From: Pseudarthrobacter siccitolerans
GTDB taxonomy: Bacteria > Actinomycetota > Actinomycetes > Actinomycetales > Micrococcaceae
Reading direction: 5' to 3'
DNA: 64,000 nucleotides
Assembly: GCF_030823375.1 (NCBI RefSeq)
Contig: NZ_JAUSXB010000001.1
Location: forward strand, 4,030,001 to 4,094,000
The position numbers and the translations under genes were made by a program. Every line of letters starts with the position of its first letter. Within the stretch, counting starts at the first letter, position 1. Of this stretch, positions 55,088 to 63,108 are shown in pieces. Under the pieces are notes generated by a model, which was not told where the DNA came from, made no database searches, and saw only the letters and a program-made list of their open reading frames with translations.

Positions 55088-56473
55088 ATGCAGAAACAAA
55101 CAACCGGCAAGATACCACCGCCCGGGCGGGCCGGCGCGGCCCTGCTGGCACTGCTCCTGGCCGCCTGCTGCCTTGGAACGGGACTGTTCACGGCACCGGC
55201 AGCCCGCTCTGACGAGTGGCGCGACAAGCAGTACTGGCTGGCGGAATCCGGAATCACCAAAGCCTGGGAAGTCTCCAAGGGCGCCGGCGTGAAGGTCGCC
55301 GTGATCGACAGCGGCGTGGACGCCAAGCACCCGGACCTCAAGGGAGCCGTGGTGGGCGGCTACGACGCCTCCGGCTCCGGGCAGCCTGACGGCCAGAAAG
55401 TGGTGGGCTCCAAGACCGAACACGGCACCCTGGTGGCAACCATGCTCGCGGGGCGGGGCCACCAGCCTGCCGCTTCCACAGCCAGCCCGTCGCCCGGACC
55501 CGCAGCCCTTCCTCCTGACGGAATCGTGGGCGTGGCCCCGGAGGCGCAGATCCTCTCCGTCTCCACCTGGCTGGGTTCAACGAACCCCTCCGGCAAAAGC
55601 GACCAGGACCAGATCCCGGAAGCCGTCCGCTGGGCGGTGGACAACGGCGCCAAGGTCATCAACATCTCCCTCGGCAGCACCACCCCGCAGTGGCCGCAGA
55701 GCTGGGATGCGGCCTTCCTGTATGCCGAGCAAAAAGACGTGGTGATTGTGGCCGCTGCCGGCAACCGGGTGGGCGGCAACATCCAGGTGGGCGCCCCGGC
55801 CACCATCCCGGGCGTCCTCACCGTCGCCGGCCTGGACCGCAAGGGAGCCGCCAGTGTCGATGCATCCTCGCAGGGAATCAGCATCGGTGTGGCTGCACCC
55901 GCCGAGAACCTGCTGGGCGGAGTTCCCGGCGGCAGCTACGCGGAATGGGCAGGGACCTCCGGCTCCACGCCCATTGTTGCCGGCGTCGCCGCACTGATCC
56001 GGTCCAAGTGGCCGGACATGACCGCAAAGCAGGTCATCAACAGGATCGTTGCCACGGCCAAGGACGCCGGTGCCCCCGGCAAGGATCCCCTGTACGGCTT
56101 TGGCGTGCTCAACGCGGAGGCTGCGCTCAAGAACGACGTTCCTGAAGTGTCGGCCAATCCGCTGGGCACCATTGCCGAGTGGATCCGGGTCCACCGCCGG
56201 GGAAACCTGGCCACGCCCGCTCCGCTGCCCACCGCTGAGGTCCCCAGTGAAGTGCCCACCCTGCCGGAGGCCACCGTGCCCGCAGCGAAGCCGCCGTCCC
56301 AGCGGGACAGTGCCCTGGGCGCCGCCGTCGTGATCGGTTTCGGCCTGCTGTTCGTTGCCATTATCGCGGCAGCGGCCATCCAGTTGAGGCGCGCTGCCAG
56401 GAACCCGCGAGAGCTGCCGGAGGAGCCGGACACCGGCGTGATTGGCACGGTGGATTCAGGCCGGAAAACCTAA
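55088..56473 (+). CDS. Mycosin-like S8 serine protease
   Basis: This 461-residue secreted subtilase has a signal peptide (LLALLLAACCLGTGLF), then the catalytic D74 (VAVIDSGVDAKHPD), H112 (TEHGTLVATMLAG), N226 (VAAAGN) and S291 (WAGTSGSTPIVAG). A Pro/Thr linker leads to a C-terminal membrane helix (VIGFGLLFVAIIAAAAI) and a short cytoplasmic tail, so the protease is probably anchored outside the membrane. This build matches mycosins of type VII secretion, but no ESX gene is nearby. It starts 7 nt after ppx. Confidence 0.85.
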   Translation: MQKQTTGKIPPPGRAGAALLALLLAACCLGTGLFTAPAARSDEWRDKQYWLAESGITKAWEVSKGAGVKVAVIDSGVDAKHPDLKGAVVGGYDASGSGQPDGQKVVGSKTEHGTLVATMLAGRGHQPAASTASPSPGPAALPPDGIVGVAPEAQILSVSTWLGSTNPSGKSDQDQIPEAVRWAVDNGAKVINISLGSTTPQWPQSWDAAFLYAEQKDVVIVAAAGNRVGGNIQVGAPATIPGVLTVAGLDRKGAASVDASSQGISIGVAAPAENLLGGVPGGSYAEWAGTSGSTPIVAGVAALIRSKWPDMTAKQVINRIVATAKDAGAPGKDPLYGFGVLNAEAALKNDVPEVSANPLGTIAEWIRVHRRGNLATPAPLPTAEVPSEVPTLPEATVPAAKPPSQRDSALGAAVVIGFGLLFVAIIAAAAIQLRRAARNPRELPEEPDTGVIGTVDSGRKT

Positions 56474-56495
56474 GTTTGCAGCCTTCCGGACAGTT

Positions 56496-56511
56496 AGTGA
56501 AGATTTTCACA
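56496..56511. promoter_or_regulatory. Rex-like operator upstream of ndh
   Basis: AGTGAAGATTTTCACA matches the redox-repressor Rex site as I know it from Streptomyces (TGTGAA-N4-TTCACA) except at the first base. It lies over the expected -35 of the ndh promoter, whose -10 TATCCT (56520-56525) ends 7 nt before the ATG. Rex releases DNA at high NADH, which suits an NADH dehydrogenase gene. Confidence 0.65.
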
Positions 56512-56519
56512 AACTGCTG

Positions 56520-56525
56520 TATCCT
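56520..56525 (+). promoter_or_regulatory. Leaderless -10, ndh
   Basis: TATCCT ends 7 nt before the ATG at 56533; the Rex-like site lies 8 nt upstream. Confidence 0.5.
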
Positions 56526-56532
56526 TGAAACT

Positions 56533-58023
56533 ATGGCAACCACCCCAGAGCTCCAGGACCGTCCCAGGGTACTCGTCGTCGGCGGCGGGTACGTCGGCCT
56601 GTACGTAGCACTCAAACTGCAGAAGAAGATCGCGAATGCCGGTGGCATCGTCACCCTCGTGGATCCACTGCCCTACATGACCTACCAGCCCTTCCTGCCC
56701 GAGGTGGCCGGCGGCAACATCGAGGCCCGCCATGCCGTGGTCTCCCACCGCAAGCACCTCCAGCAGACTGAGCTGATCCAGGGCCGCGTCACCGCGATCG
56801 ACCACGCCAACCGCACCGCCGTGGTGGCACCCGCCGACGGTGGGGCGCCTTTCGAGGTTCCGTACTTCGACGTCGTCATGGCCGCCGGCGCCATCACCCG
56901 TACCTTCCCCATCAAGGGCCTCGCGGACAAGGGCATCGGCCTGAAGACCATCGAGGAAGCTGTTGCCCTCCGCAACAAGGTCCTGGAGCGCATCGAACTG
57001 GCCTCCACCATGACCGATCCCGCTGCCCGCGCCAAGGCCCTCACCTTCGTGGTGGTGGGTGGCGGTTTTGCCGGCATCGAGTGCATCACCGAGATGGAGG
57101 ACCTCGCGCGGGCCGCCGTCCGCAACAACCCGCGCATCAAACAGGAGGAAGTCCGCTTCGTCCTGGTGGAAGCCATGGGCCGGATCATGCCGGAAGTTAC
57201 CGCCAAGCAGGCCGAATGGGTTGTGGAGCACCTCCGCAGCCGCGGCATCGAGGTCCTGCTGAACACCTCGCTGGACAGCGCTGAAGGCGCCCTCAAGCTC
57301 ATCAACCTGCCGGACAAGACCCCGGCGCAGGAATTCGAAGCAGACACCCTTGTGTGGACCGCCGGCGTACAGGCCAACCCCATGGTCCGTTCCACCGACT
57401 TCCCGCTCGAGCCGCGCGGCCGCGTCCGCGTCCTGCCGGACCTGCGCATCGCCGGTGACGAAGGCATCATCGACAACGCCTGGGCCGCCGGCGACGTCGC
57501 CGCTGTCCCGGACCTCACCGGCAAGGGCCTCCCGGACGGCACCTGCGTCCCCAACGCCCAGCACGCGCTCCGCCAGGCCAAGCGCCTCGCAAAGAACCTC
57601 TGGGCCTCCCGCTGGGAGAAGCCGCTCAAGGACTACAAGCACAAGAACCTTGGTGCTGTTGCAGGCTTCGGCGAGTGGAAGGGTGTTGCGAACATCAACC
57701 TCGTGGGCAGCATCGGACTCAAGGGCGGGCTCGCCTGGCTGGCCCACCGCGGCTACCACGGCATGGCCATGCCCACGTTCGAGCGCAAGTTCCGTGTGAT
57801 CTTCAACTGGATCCTCAGCTTCTTCGCGGGCCGCGACACCACGCAGCTGATGGACCTGGACAACCCGCGCGGTGCCTTCGTGGCAGCTGCCACCCCGGCT
57901 CCCAAGCCGGCTGCTGCACCCGCTGCACCCGCTGCGGACACCGCACCGCCCGCAGGCGGCGCAGGCTCGGCGGAAAAGACGAAGGTCGATCCGAAGGAAT
58001 CGGTTACGGCCAACGCCAAGTAG
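56533..58023 (+). CDS. ndh: Type II NADH dehydrogenase
   Basis: This 496-residue membrane-associated flavoprotein passes electrons from NADH to quinone without pumping protons. The FAD loop VLVVGGGYVGLYVALKLQ lies at residue 13 and the NADH loop VVVGGGFAGIE near residue 175. DNAWAAGDVAAVPD and the C-terminal amphipathic region (ERKFRVIFNWILSFFAG) are typical. An Ala/Pro/Lys tail ends the protein. I chose the ATG at 56533 from its -10 hexamer. A Rex-like operator covers the -35. Confidence 0.93.
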   Translation: MATTPELQDRPRVLVVGGGYVGLYVALKLQKKIANAGGIVTLVDPLPYMTYQPFLPEVAGGNIEARHAVVSHRKHLQQTELIQGRVTAIDHANRTAVVAPADGGAPFEVPYFDVVMAAGAITRTFPIKGLADKGIGLKTIEEAVALRNKVLERIELASTMTDPAARAKALTFVVVGGGFAGIECITEMEDLARAAVRNNPRIKQEEVRFVLVEAMGRIMPEVTAKQAEWVVEHLRSRGIEVLLNTSLDSAEGALKLINLPDKTPAQEFEADTLVWTAGVQANPMVRSTDFPLEPRGRVRVLPDLRIAGDEGIIDNAWAAGDVAAVPDLTGKGLPDGTCVPNAQHALRQAKRLAKNLWASRWEKPLKDYKHKNLGAVAGFGEWKGVANINLVGSIGLKGGLAWLAHRGYHGMAMPTFERKFRVIFNWILSFFAGRDTTQLMDLDNPRGAFVAAATPAPKPAAAPAAPAADTAPPAGGAGSAEKTKVDPKESVTANAK

Positions 58024-58046
58024 AACCGGTTCTGCCTTAACGCACG

Positions 58047-58083
58047 ACGGCGGCTGTCCCCTTCCGGGGATAGCTGCCGTTTG
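58047..58083 (+). terminator. Terminator after ndh
   Basis: ACGGCGGCTGTCCCC pairs with GGGGATAGCTGCCGT around a TTCC loop, followed by TTTGCGTC. It lies 24 bp after the ndh stop. Confidence 0.85.
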
Positions 58084-58166
58084 CGTCTGTGCGGCTGAGC
58101 CCCTGCGGCCGCCCTGCGCGCTCGCCCTGCCGCCCGGGCGTCCCGCCGTCGTGCCCTGCGGCCTCC

Positions 58167-58172
58167 TAGACT
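58167..58172 (+). promoter_or_regulatory. Leaderless -10, ACT-GNAT gene
   Basis: TAGACT ends 6 nt before the ATG at 58179. Confidence 0.5.
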
Positions 58173-58178
58173 GGCAGC

Positions 58179-59162
58179 ATGACTGGCGAGAAAAACCTCC
58201 AGGCCCTGCTCGCAGGAATGCACCCGGTGCAGCGCACGGGTGAATACGTCTACGTCCTGTGGCCGCATGGGCGGCCGCTGGCACCCGGCATCGAGGCTGC
58301 GGTCCGCGAGGCCGAAGGCCTTACCGTGGTGCTGCCCAGGGCCGAGGCGGACAAGGAAGGGTTGTCCTATGACTTTGTGGGCGCCTGGATCACCTTGCAG
58401 ATCCACTCCGCACTGGAAGCCGTGGGGCTGACTGCCGCAGTCAGCAGGGCCCTCACGGACGCCACGATCAGCTGTAACGTACTGGCAGGCTTCCACCACG
58501 ACCACCTCCTGGTCCCGGTCGCCGAAGCAGCCCGGGCCCTGGAGGTTCTGGCTGAACTTTCCGCCCGCAGCCGGCAGCACCACGTGCCGGGACAGCTCCA
58601 GGAAAGGGCTGAGCGGCCACCGGTGCCTGAGCTGCAGTTGCGCGATGAAACCCCCGCCGACCGGGAGGCTATCCTCGCCCTGACGGCTGAGGCGTTCGCC
58701 ATTTCGCCGGCTACCGGTCTTCCCGTCGAGGGGGAGCCCGTGGAAGTCAAGGTGCTTCGCGAGCTGTTCGAGGCCAAGGAGTACCTTCCAGGCTTCAGCG
58801 TGGTGGCGGTGCTGGCCGGCGAGGTGGTGGGCCATGTCATCAGCACGCGTGGCTGGGTGGGCGGGCACGAACTCCTCGGCCTCGGCCCGATCGGCGTCAC
58901 CCCGCGACTGCAGAGAAAAGGCATCGGGTCTGCCTTGATCAAGGAGACCATTGCCCGGGCCAACGCCGCGGGGGAGAGCGGCATCGCCCTCCTCGGCAGC
59001 CCCGAATACTATCCGCGGTTTGGCTTCGTTGCTGCTGCCACGCTGGGCGTTCTCGCGCCCGAGGGTGCGTGGGGCGACCATTTCCAGCTCCTGCCGCTCG
59101 CCCTGTGGCCGGGCGGCGTCCATGGCGTCTTCCGGTATGCCGAACCCTTCACCCGCCTCTGA
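58179..59162 (+). CDS. ACT-like domain fused to GNAT acetyltransferase
   Basis: This 327-residue fusion has an N-terminal ACT-like (DUF2241/CASTOR-type) domain (about residues 1-135; EGLTVVLPRAEADKEGL, WITLQIHSALEAVGLTAAVS, ISCNVLAGFHHDHLLVP). A C-terminal GNAT domain of the YhbS type follows (RDETPADREAILALTAEAF, LGPIGVTPRLQRKGIGSALI, EYYPRFGFVAA). Both halves usually occur as separate proteins. The fusion suggests an acetyltransferase controlled by an amino acid or similar ligand; neither ligand nor substrate is known. Confidence 0.82.
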   Translation: MTGEKNLQALLAGMHPVQRTGEYVYVLWPHGRPLAPGIEAAVREAEGLTVVLPRAEADKEGLSYDFVGAWITLQIHSALEAVGLTAAVSRALTDATISCNVLAGFHHDHLLVPVAEAARALEVLAELSARSRQHHVPGQLQERAERPPVPELQLRDETPADREAILALTAEAFAISPATGLPVEGEPVEVKVLRELFEAKEYLPGFSVVAVLAGEVVGHVISTRGWVGGHELLGLGPIGVTPRLQRKGIGSALIKETIARANAAGESGIALLGSPEYYPRFGFVAAATLGVLAPEGAWGDHFQLLPLALWPGGVHGVFRYAEPFTRL

Positions 59163-59182
59163 CGGGATACCATGGAGCCGTT

Positions 59183-59256
59183 GCCCCAGTAGCCCAATTG
59201 GCAGAGGCAGCGGACTTAAAATCCGCGTGTTGTGGGTTCGAGTCCCACCTGGGGTA
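59183..59256 (+). tRNA. tRNA-Leu (anticodon TAA), short variable loop
   Basis: The cloverleaf folds as acceptor GCCCCAG/CTGGGGT (with a G-U first pair), D-arm with TTGGCAGAGG, anticodon stem GCGGA/TCCGC around loop CTTAAAA (anticodon TAA, reading UUA), variable loop GTGTT, and T-arm GTGGG-TTCGAGT-CCCAC. No CCA is encoded. The variable loop has only 5 nt although bacterial tRNA-Leu is normally class II with a long arm. Confidence 0.9.
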
Positions 59257-59355
59257 CAAACTGAGCCGGCCTTGGAGGCCGCGCATGAAGAAGCCGTCCG
59301 CCCTGCGGGCGGCTTCCTGCGTTTAATTTCGCATATGCAACGACCGTTATATAGA

Positions 59356-59371
59356 TGTGACCTCAGTCACT
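59356..59371. promoter_or_regulatory. CRP/GlxR-like site upstream of livK
   Basis: TGTGACCTCAGTCACT fits the cAMP-receptor-type consensus TGTGA-N6-TCACA at 9 of 10 defined bases. It lies 120 bp before the branched-chain amino acid binding-protein gene. GlxR/CRP proteins control many transport operons in actinobacteria. Confidence 0.5.
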
Positions 59372-59392
59372 TATGTTCGCATGGGATATGCA

Positions 59393-59407
59393 TTAGCTTG
59401 AAGCTAA
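59393..59407. promoter_or_regulatory. 15-bp palindrome upstream of livK
   Basis: TTAGCTTGAAGCTAA is a perfect dyad around a central G, between the CRP-like site and the livK start. It could be an operator for an unidentified regulator. The rest of 59257-59491 shows no gene. Confidence 0.45.
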
Positions 59408-59491
59408 CTCAGGAACACCTGATCCTCGGCGCAACGGCGCCGGCACGTTCGCATCCCCGTCATCCATGGGCCTGTTTCGGAAGGCAAGTTT

Positions 59492-60724
59492 ATGTACCGA
59501 AAGAAAGTCTTCACCTCGTTTGCCACAGCGGCTGCACTCAGCCTGCTGCTGTCCTCCTGCGCCAATCAAGCGGGCCCGGGCACAAACGAGACTTCGTCAG
59601 CTGGAGGCAAGGTTGACGTTCCTGCCATTTCCAAGGTGGATGTTCCCTCGGCAGCCGTCCTTCCCAAGGGAGATGGAAAAGCGACCTGCCCAGCCACCAC
59701 CACCCTGGCTTTTGCGGGTGCGCAAACAGGCCCCAACGCCCAGCTGGGTGTGAACATCTTCAACGGCATCCAGTTGGCCATCAACCAGCACAACCAGGCG
59801 AATCCGGGCTGCCAGGTGCAGTTCAAGAAGTTCGACACTGAAGGCGACCCGAACAAGGCCACGGGCCCGGTAACCCAACTGGTCAGTGAAGAGGCAGTTG
59901 TCGGTGTCATCGGCCTCCCGTTCTCCGGCGAATCCAAGGCGACCGGCAATATTTTCGAACAGCGTGGACTGGTCCACATCACCCCGTCCGCTACAAACCC
60001 CTCGCTGACCGAAAACGGTTGGAGCACGTTCTTCCGCGGCCTGGGTAATGACGCCGTGCAGGGGCCGGCCGCAGCCAAGTTCCTGACCGGAAAGCTGGGC
60101 GCCAAGAAGGTCTACCTGGTCCAGGATGACTCGGACTACGGCATCGGGCTCGCTACGTCAACCACTAAGGGACTTGGGGACGCCCTGGCTGGCTCGGATA
60201 AGGTGACCACCGGGCAGAAGGACTTCTCGGCGGTTATCTCAAAGATCATCAACGCCAAGGCGGACGCTGTTTTCTACTCCGGCTACTATGCTGAGGGCGC
60301 TCCGTTCATCCAGCAACTCTCCGGCAAGGGCTTCACTGGTACCTTCGTTGCTCCCGACGGTGTCAAAGACGATCAGTTCATCAAGCAGGCGGGCGACGCT
60401 TCCAACGGCGCCTTCTTCACCTGCCCCTGCATCCCGGGCGAGCTGATCCCTGACTTCGCCTCAGCCTACAAAGAAGTTTCCAAGGGCGCTGCGCCTGGCA
60501 CATACTCCATTGAGGGCTACGATGCAGCAACCGTACTCCTCTCCGGAATCGATGCGGGCAAGCAGTCCCGGCCGGATCTGCTGGCCTGGGTCAAGTCCTA
60601 CGACAAGGACGGGCTGAGCAAGCACTACAAGTGGGATGCCAAGGGAGAACTCCAGGCGCCTACGGTCTACGGCTACAAGGTCGAGAACGCCAAGATCGTT
60701 CCTGTCGGCCCGATCGGCGAGTAA
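59492..60724 (+). CDS. livK: Branched-chain amino acid-binding lipoprotein (LivK type)
   Basis: This 410-residue substrate-binding lipoprotein has a lipobox LSSC (Cys23), a linker, and a type I periplasmic-binding fold (ATTTLAFAGAQTGPNAQLGVN, cited by the core FAGAQTGPNAQLG; AVVGVIGLPFSGESKA; KVYLVQDDSDYGIGLA; YSIEGYDAATVLLSG). It heads the liv cluster and is followed by a strong terminator, as usual when binding protein is made in excess. Leucine, isoleucine, valine or another amino acid are possible ligands. Confidence 0.88.
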   Translation: MYRKKVFTSFATAAALSLLLSSCANQAGPGTNETSSAGGKVDVPAISKVDVPSAAVLPKGDGKATCPATTTLAFAGAQTGPNAQLGVNIFNGIQLAINQHNQANPGCQVQFKKFDTEGDPNKATGPVTQLVSEEAVVGVIGLPFSGESKATGNIFEQRGLVHITPSATNPSLTENGWSTFFRGLGNDAVQGPAAAKFLTGKLGAKKVYLVQDDSDYGIGLATSTTKGLGDALAGSDKVTTGQKDFSAVISKIINAKADAVFYSGYYAEGAPFIQQLSGKGFTGTFVAPDGVKDDQFIKQAGDASNGAFFTCPCIPGELIPDFASAYKEVSKGAAPGTYSIEGYDAATVLLSGIDAGKQSRPDLLAWVKSYDKDGLSKHYKWDAKGELQAPTVYGYKVENAKIVPVGPIGE

Positions 60725-60739
60725 CAACTCCATGAAATC

Positions 60740-60776
60740 GGCTGTGGGGCCAGCAGATGCGGCCCCACAGCCTTTT
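60740..60776 (+). terminator. Terminator between livK and livH
   Basis: GGCTGTGGGGCC and its exact reverse complement form a 12-bp stem with a 9-nt loop, followed by TTTT. It probably sets the livK to livHMG ratio. Confidence 0.9.
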
Positions 60777-60844
60777 CGTGATTCGGCGACAAAGAGACCA
60801 TACCCATCACCGCCGACCCGGCGGCCGCATGCTACTGGATCAGG

Positions 60845-61861
60845 ATGTTCCCCATGCTTCCCCTGCTTGTCCATTTACCCCCCATCGAAAATGACTGGAT
60901 AACGTTTGATATCCCGTCTCTCCAGCAGAACTTCTGGAGTGCCACGTTTGACGGCCTGACCTTTGGAGCTATCTACGCGCTCGTCGCGCTGGGCTACACG
61001 CTGGTCTACGGCGTCTTGAACCTGATCAATTTCGCCCACTCGGAAGTATTCATCGTTGGCTGTTATGCCGTTTTCTTCACCCTCAGCAACCTGGGCTTCG
61101 GACCCTCCGTTCCCCGCCTGGGTATCCTGGCGATCGTGCTCAACCTTCTGTTGGCGCTGGTGGTCGCGATGGCCGCCTCGGCGGTGACGGCCTTCCTGCT
61201 GGAAAGGATCGCCTATAAACCGCTGCGGAAGCGCAACGCCCCACGACTGGTGTTCCTGATCACCGCAATCGGCGCTTCCTTCACCATCCAGTACCTGATC
61301 TACCTTTGGCGTGGACCGAGCCCCGAGCTTGCGCTGACCATGTTCCGGCCTACACCCATCTTCGACGTCTTCGGAACGATCGTGGATTCGCAGCAGCTGC
61401 TCATCATCATCGCTGCCGTCATCATGATGGTGGGCATTGAGCGCTTCATCAGCAAGTCACGCACCGGCCGCGGTATTCGTGCGGTGGCCCAGGACCCGGA
61501 TACGGCGACGTTGATGGGCGTGAACAAAGAGCGGATCATTATTACCACCTTCGTTATTGGTGGTCTGTTGGCGGGAGCCGCCGCCTTGTTCTACGTCATG
61601 AAAATTCCGTCCGGTGTCCAGTACAGCGGTGGATTCATCTTGGGGATCAAAGCCTTTGCTGCCGCGGTGCTTGGTGGCATCGGCAACGTCCGCGGCGCGC
61701 TCCTGGGCGGACTGCTCCTGGGCCTGATCGGCAACTGGGGACAGATCCTGCTGGGTAATTCGCAATGGACTGATGTTGTGGCATTCGTGGTCCTGGTCCT
61801 GGTGTTGCTGCTGAGACCGCAAGGCATCCTGGGTACTTCCCTTGGAAGGAGCAAAGCATGA
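60845..61861 (+). CDS. livH: Branched-chain amino acid permease LivH
   Basis: This 338-residue membrane protein has about eight hydrophobic segments. The first-helix block FGAIYALVALGYTLVYGVLNLINFAHSE (cited by its core GYTLVYGVLNLINFAH) and VLGGIGNVRGALLGGLLLG are diagnostic of LivH. The start is either the ATG at 60845 or the one at 60854. Its stop overlaps the livM start by 4 nt. Confidence 0.92.
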   Translation: MFPMLPLLVHLPPIENDWITFDIPSLQQNFWSATFDGLTFGAIYALVALGYTLVYGVLNLINFAHSEVFIVGCYAVFFTLSNLGFGPSVPRLGILAIVLNLLLALVVAMAASAVTAFLLERIAYKPLRKRNAPRLVFLITAIGASFTIQYLIYLWRGPSPELALTMFRPTPIFDVFGTIVDSQQLLIIIAAVIMMVGIERFISKSRTGRGIRAVAQDPDTATLMGVNKERIIITTFVIGGLLAGAAALFYVMKIPSGVQYSGGFILGIKAFAAAVLGGIGNVRGALLGGLLLGLIGNWGQILLGNSQWTDVVAFVVLVLVLLLRPQGILGTSLGRSKA

Positions 61862-63108
61862 GCATGACTGACGGGCCCACGCCTCTTCAAACGGCCGCGG
61901 CGAAGCAGGCAGCCGTGGACCGTGAGGCTGCCGAAACCAGCCCGGGGAGAAGCGTCACCCCCAGACGTGGCGGCGGGCGCAAGCGCGGAGCGCTGTCCGA
62001 GCGCTGGAATGCGCTCTCACGCCAGCAACAGTGGGCCTTCCTGATCGTTGTTGTGGTGCTGGCCTACTTGTTGCCCTTGTTGAACCCGCCCATCATCACC
62101 ACAGAGCCCGGCAATAACTTTGCCTTGGCTTGCTTTGACATGGCCCGCTTCGCGCTGGTGGCTGTTGGACTCAACGTGGTGGTTGGGTACGCGGGCCTGC
62201 TGGACCTGGGTTATGTGGCCTTCTTTGCTGTGGGTTCCTACTGCGCGGCGATGCTCACCAGCCCTGACTCGCCTTTCCTGCACATTCCGTACCTGTGGAC
62301 CATTCCGGTGGCCATGGCTGTGACAATGTTTTTCGGCGTGGTGCTCGGCGTGCCCACGCTTCGGCTGCGCGGCGACTACCTTGCCATCGTGACCCTCGGG
62401 TTCGGCGAAATTGTGCGCATTCTTGCCACGATCATTCCTGCGATGAAGGGCCAGGTGGGTTTCCAGAACGTGGGCCACCCGCCAGGGACGGCAGCGGACG
62501 GGGCTCCCATCTTTTCCAATTCCAACGGTGTGCCCTGGTACTGGTTGACCCTGACCATCATCATCATCATTACGCTCCTGGTGGGCAACCTCGAACGCAG
62601 CCGGGTGGGGCGGGCTTGGATTGCCATCCGGGAGGACGAGGACGCGGCTGAAATAATGGGCGTGCCAACCTTCAAATACAAGGTCTGGGCCTTCGCCATC
62701 GGCGCTGCGGTAGGCGGCCTTTCCGGCGCGCTGTTTGCCGGCCAGGTCGGGTTCGTCAACAACCAGAAATTCGATGTCACGACATCCATCCTCTTCCTGG
62801 CTGCCGTTGTGCTGGGCGGAGCGGGCAACAAGGTGGGCGCCATCCTGGGCGGGGCCCTGGTGAGCTATATTCCCTTGAGGTTCACGGCCATCGCAGAGTA
62901 CAAGTACCTGATCTTCGGTATCGCCCTGGTACTCATCATGATCTTCCGCTCGCAGGGGCTGCTCCCGGCCCGTCAGCGGCTGCTCGCCTACGGCCGGACC
63001 GCCTTTAACAAGGCTTCCGGCAGGGACGGCAAGGAGCCGACGGCGCCCGGTAGCGGGCCTTCCGCTACCGGGACACCCACGGGCGGCCAGAGAGGAGCGG
63101 AAGCATGA
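61858..63108 (+). CDS. livM: Branched-chain amino acid permease LivM
   Basis: This 416-residue membrane protein has a hydrophilic N-terminal tail of about 55 residues, then about ten hydrophobic segments. VGYAGLLDLGYVAFFAVGSY, LRLRGDYLAIVTLGFGEIVRI and VVLGGAGNKVGAILGGALV are diagnostic. A Gly/Pro/Thr tail ends the protein. It overlaps livH and livG by 4 nt each. Confidence 0.92.
   Translation: MSMTDGPTPLQTAAAKQAAVDREAAETSPGRSVTPRRGGGRKRGALSERWNALSRQQQWAFLIVVVVLAYLLPLLNPPIITTEPGNNFALACFDMARFALVAVGLNVVVGYAGLLDLGYVAFFAVGSYCAAMLTSPDSPFLHIPYLWTIPVAMAVTMFFGVVLGVPTLRLRGDYLAIVTLGFGEIVRILATIIPAMKGQVGFQNVGHPPGTAADGAPIFSNSNGVPWYWLTLTIIIIITLLVGNLERSRVGRAWIAIREDEDAAEIMGVPTFKYKVWAFAIGAAVGGLSGALFAGQVGFVNNQKFDVTTSILFLAAVVLGGAGNKVGAILGGALVSYIPLRFTAIAEYKYLIFGIALVLIMIFRSQGLLPARQRLLAYGRTAFNKASGRDGKEPTAPGSGPSATGTPTGGQRGAEA

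Noticed and set aside
55088..56473. A type VII secretion cluster around the mycosin-like protease
   Set aside because: No WXG100, EccB, EccC, EccD or EccE-like genes were found in the neighbouring 10 kb on either side.
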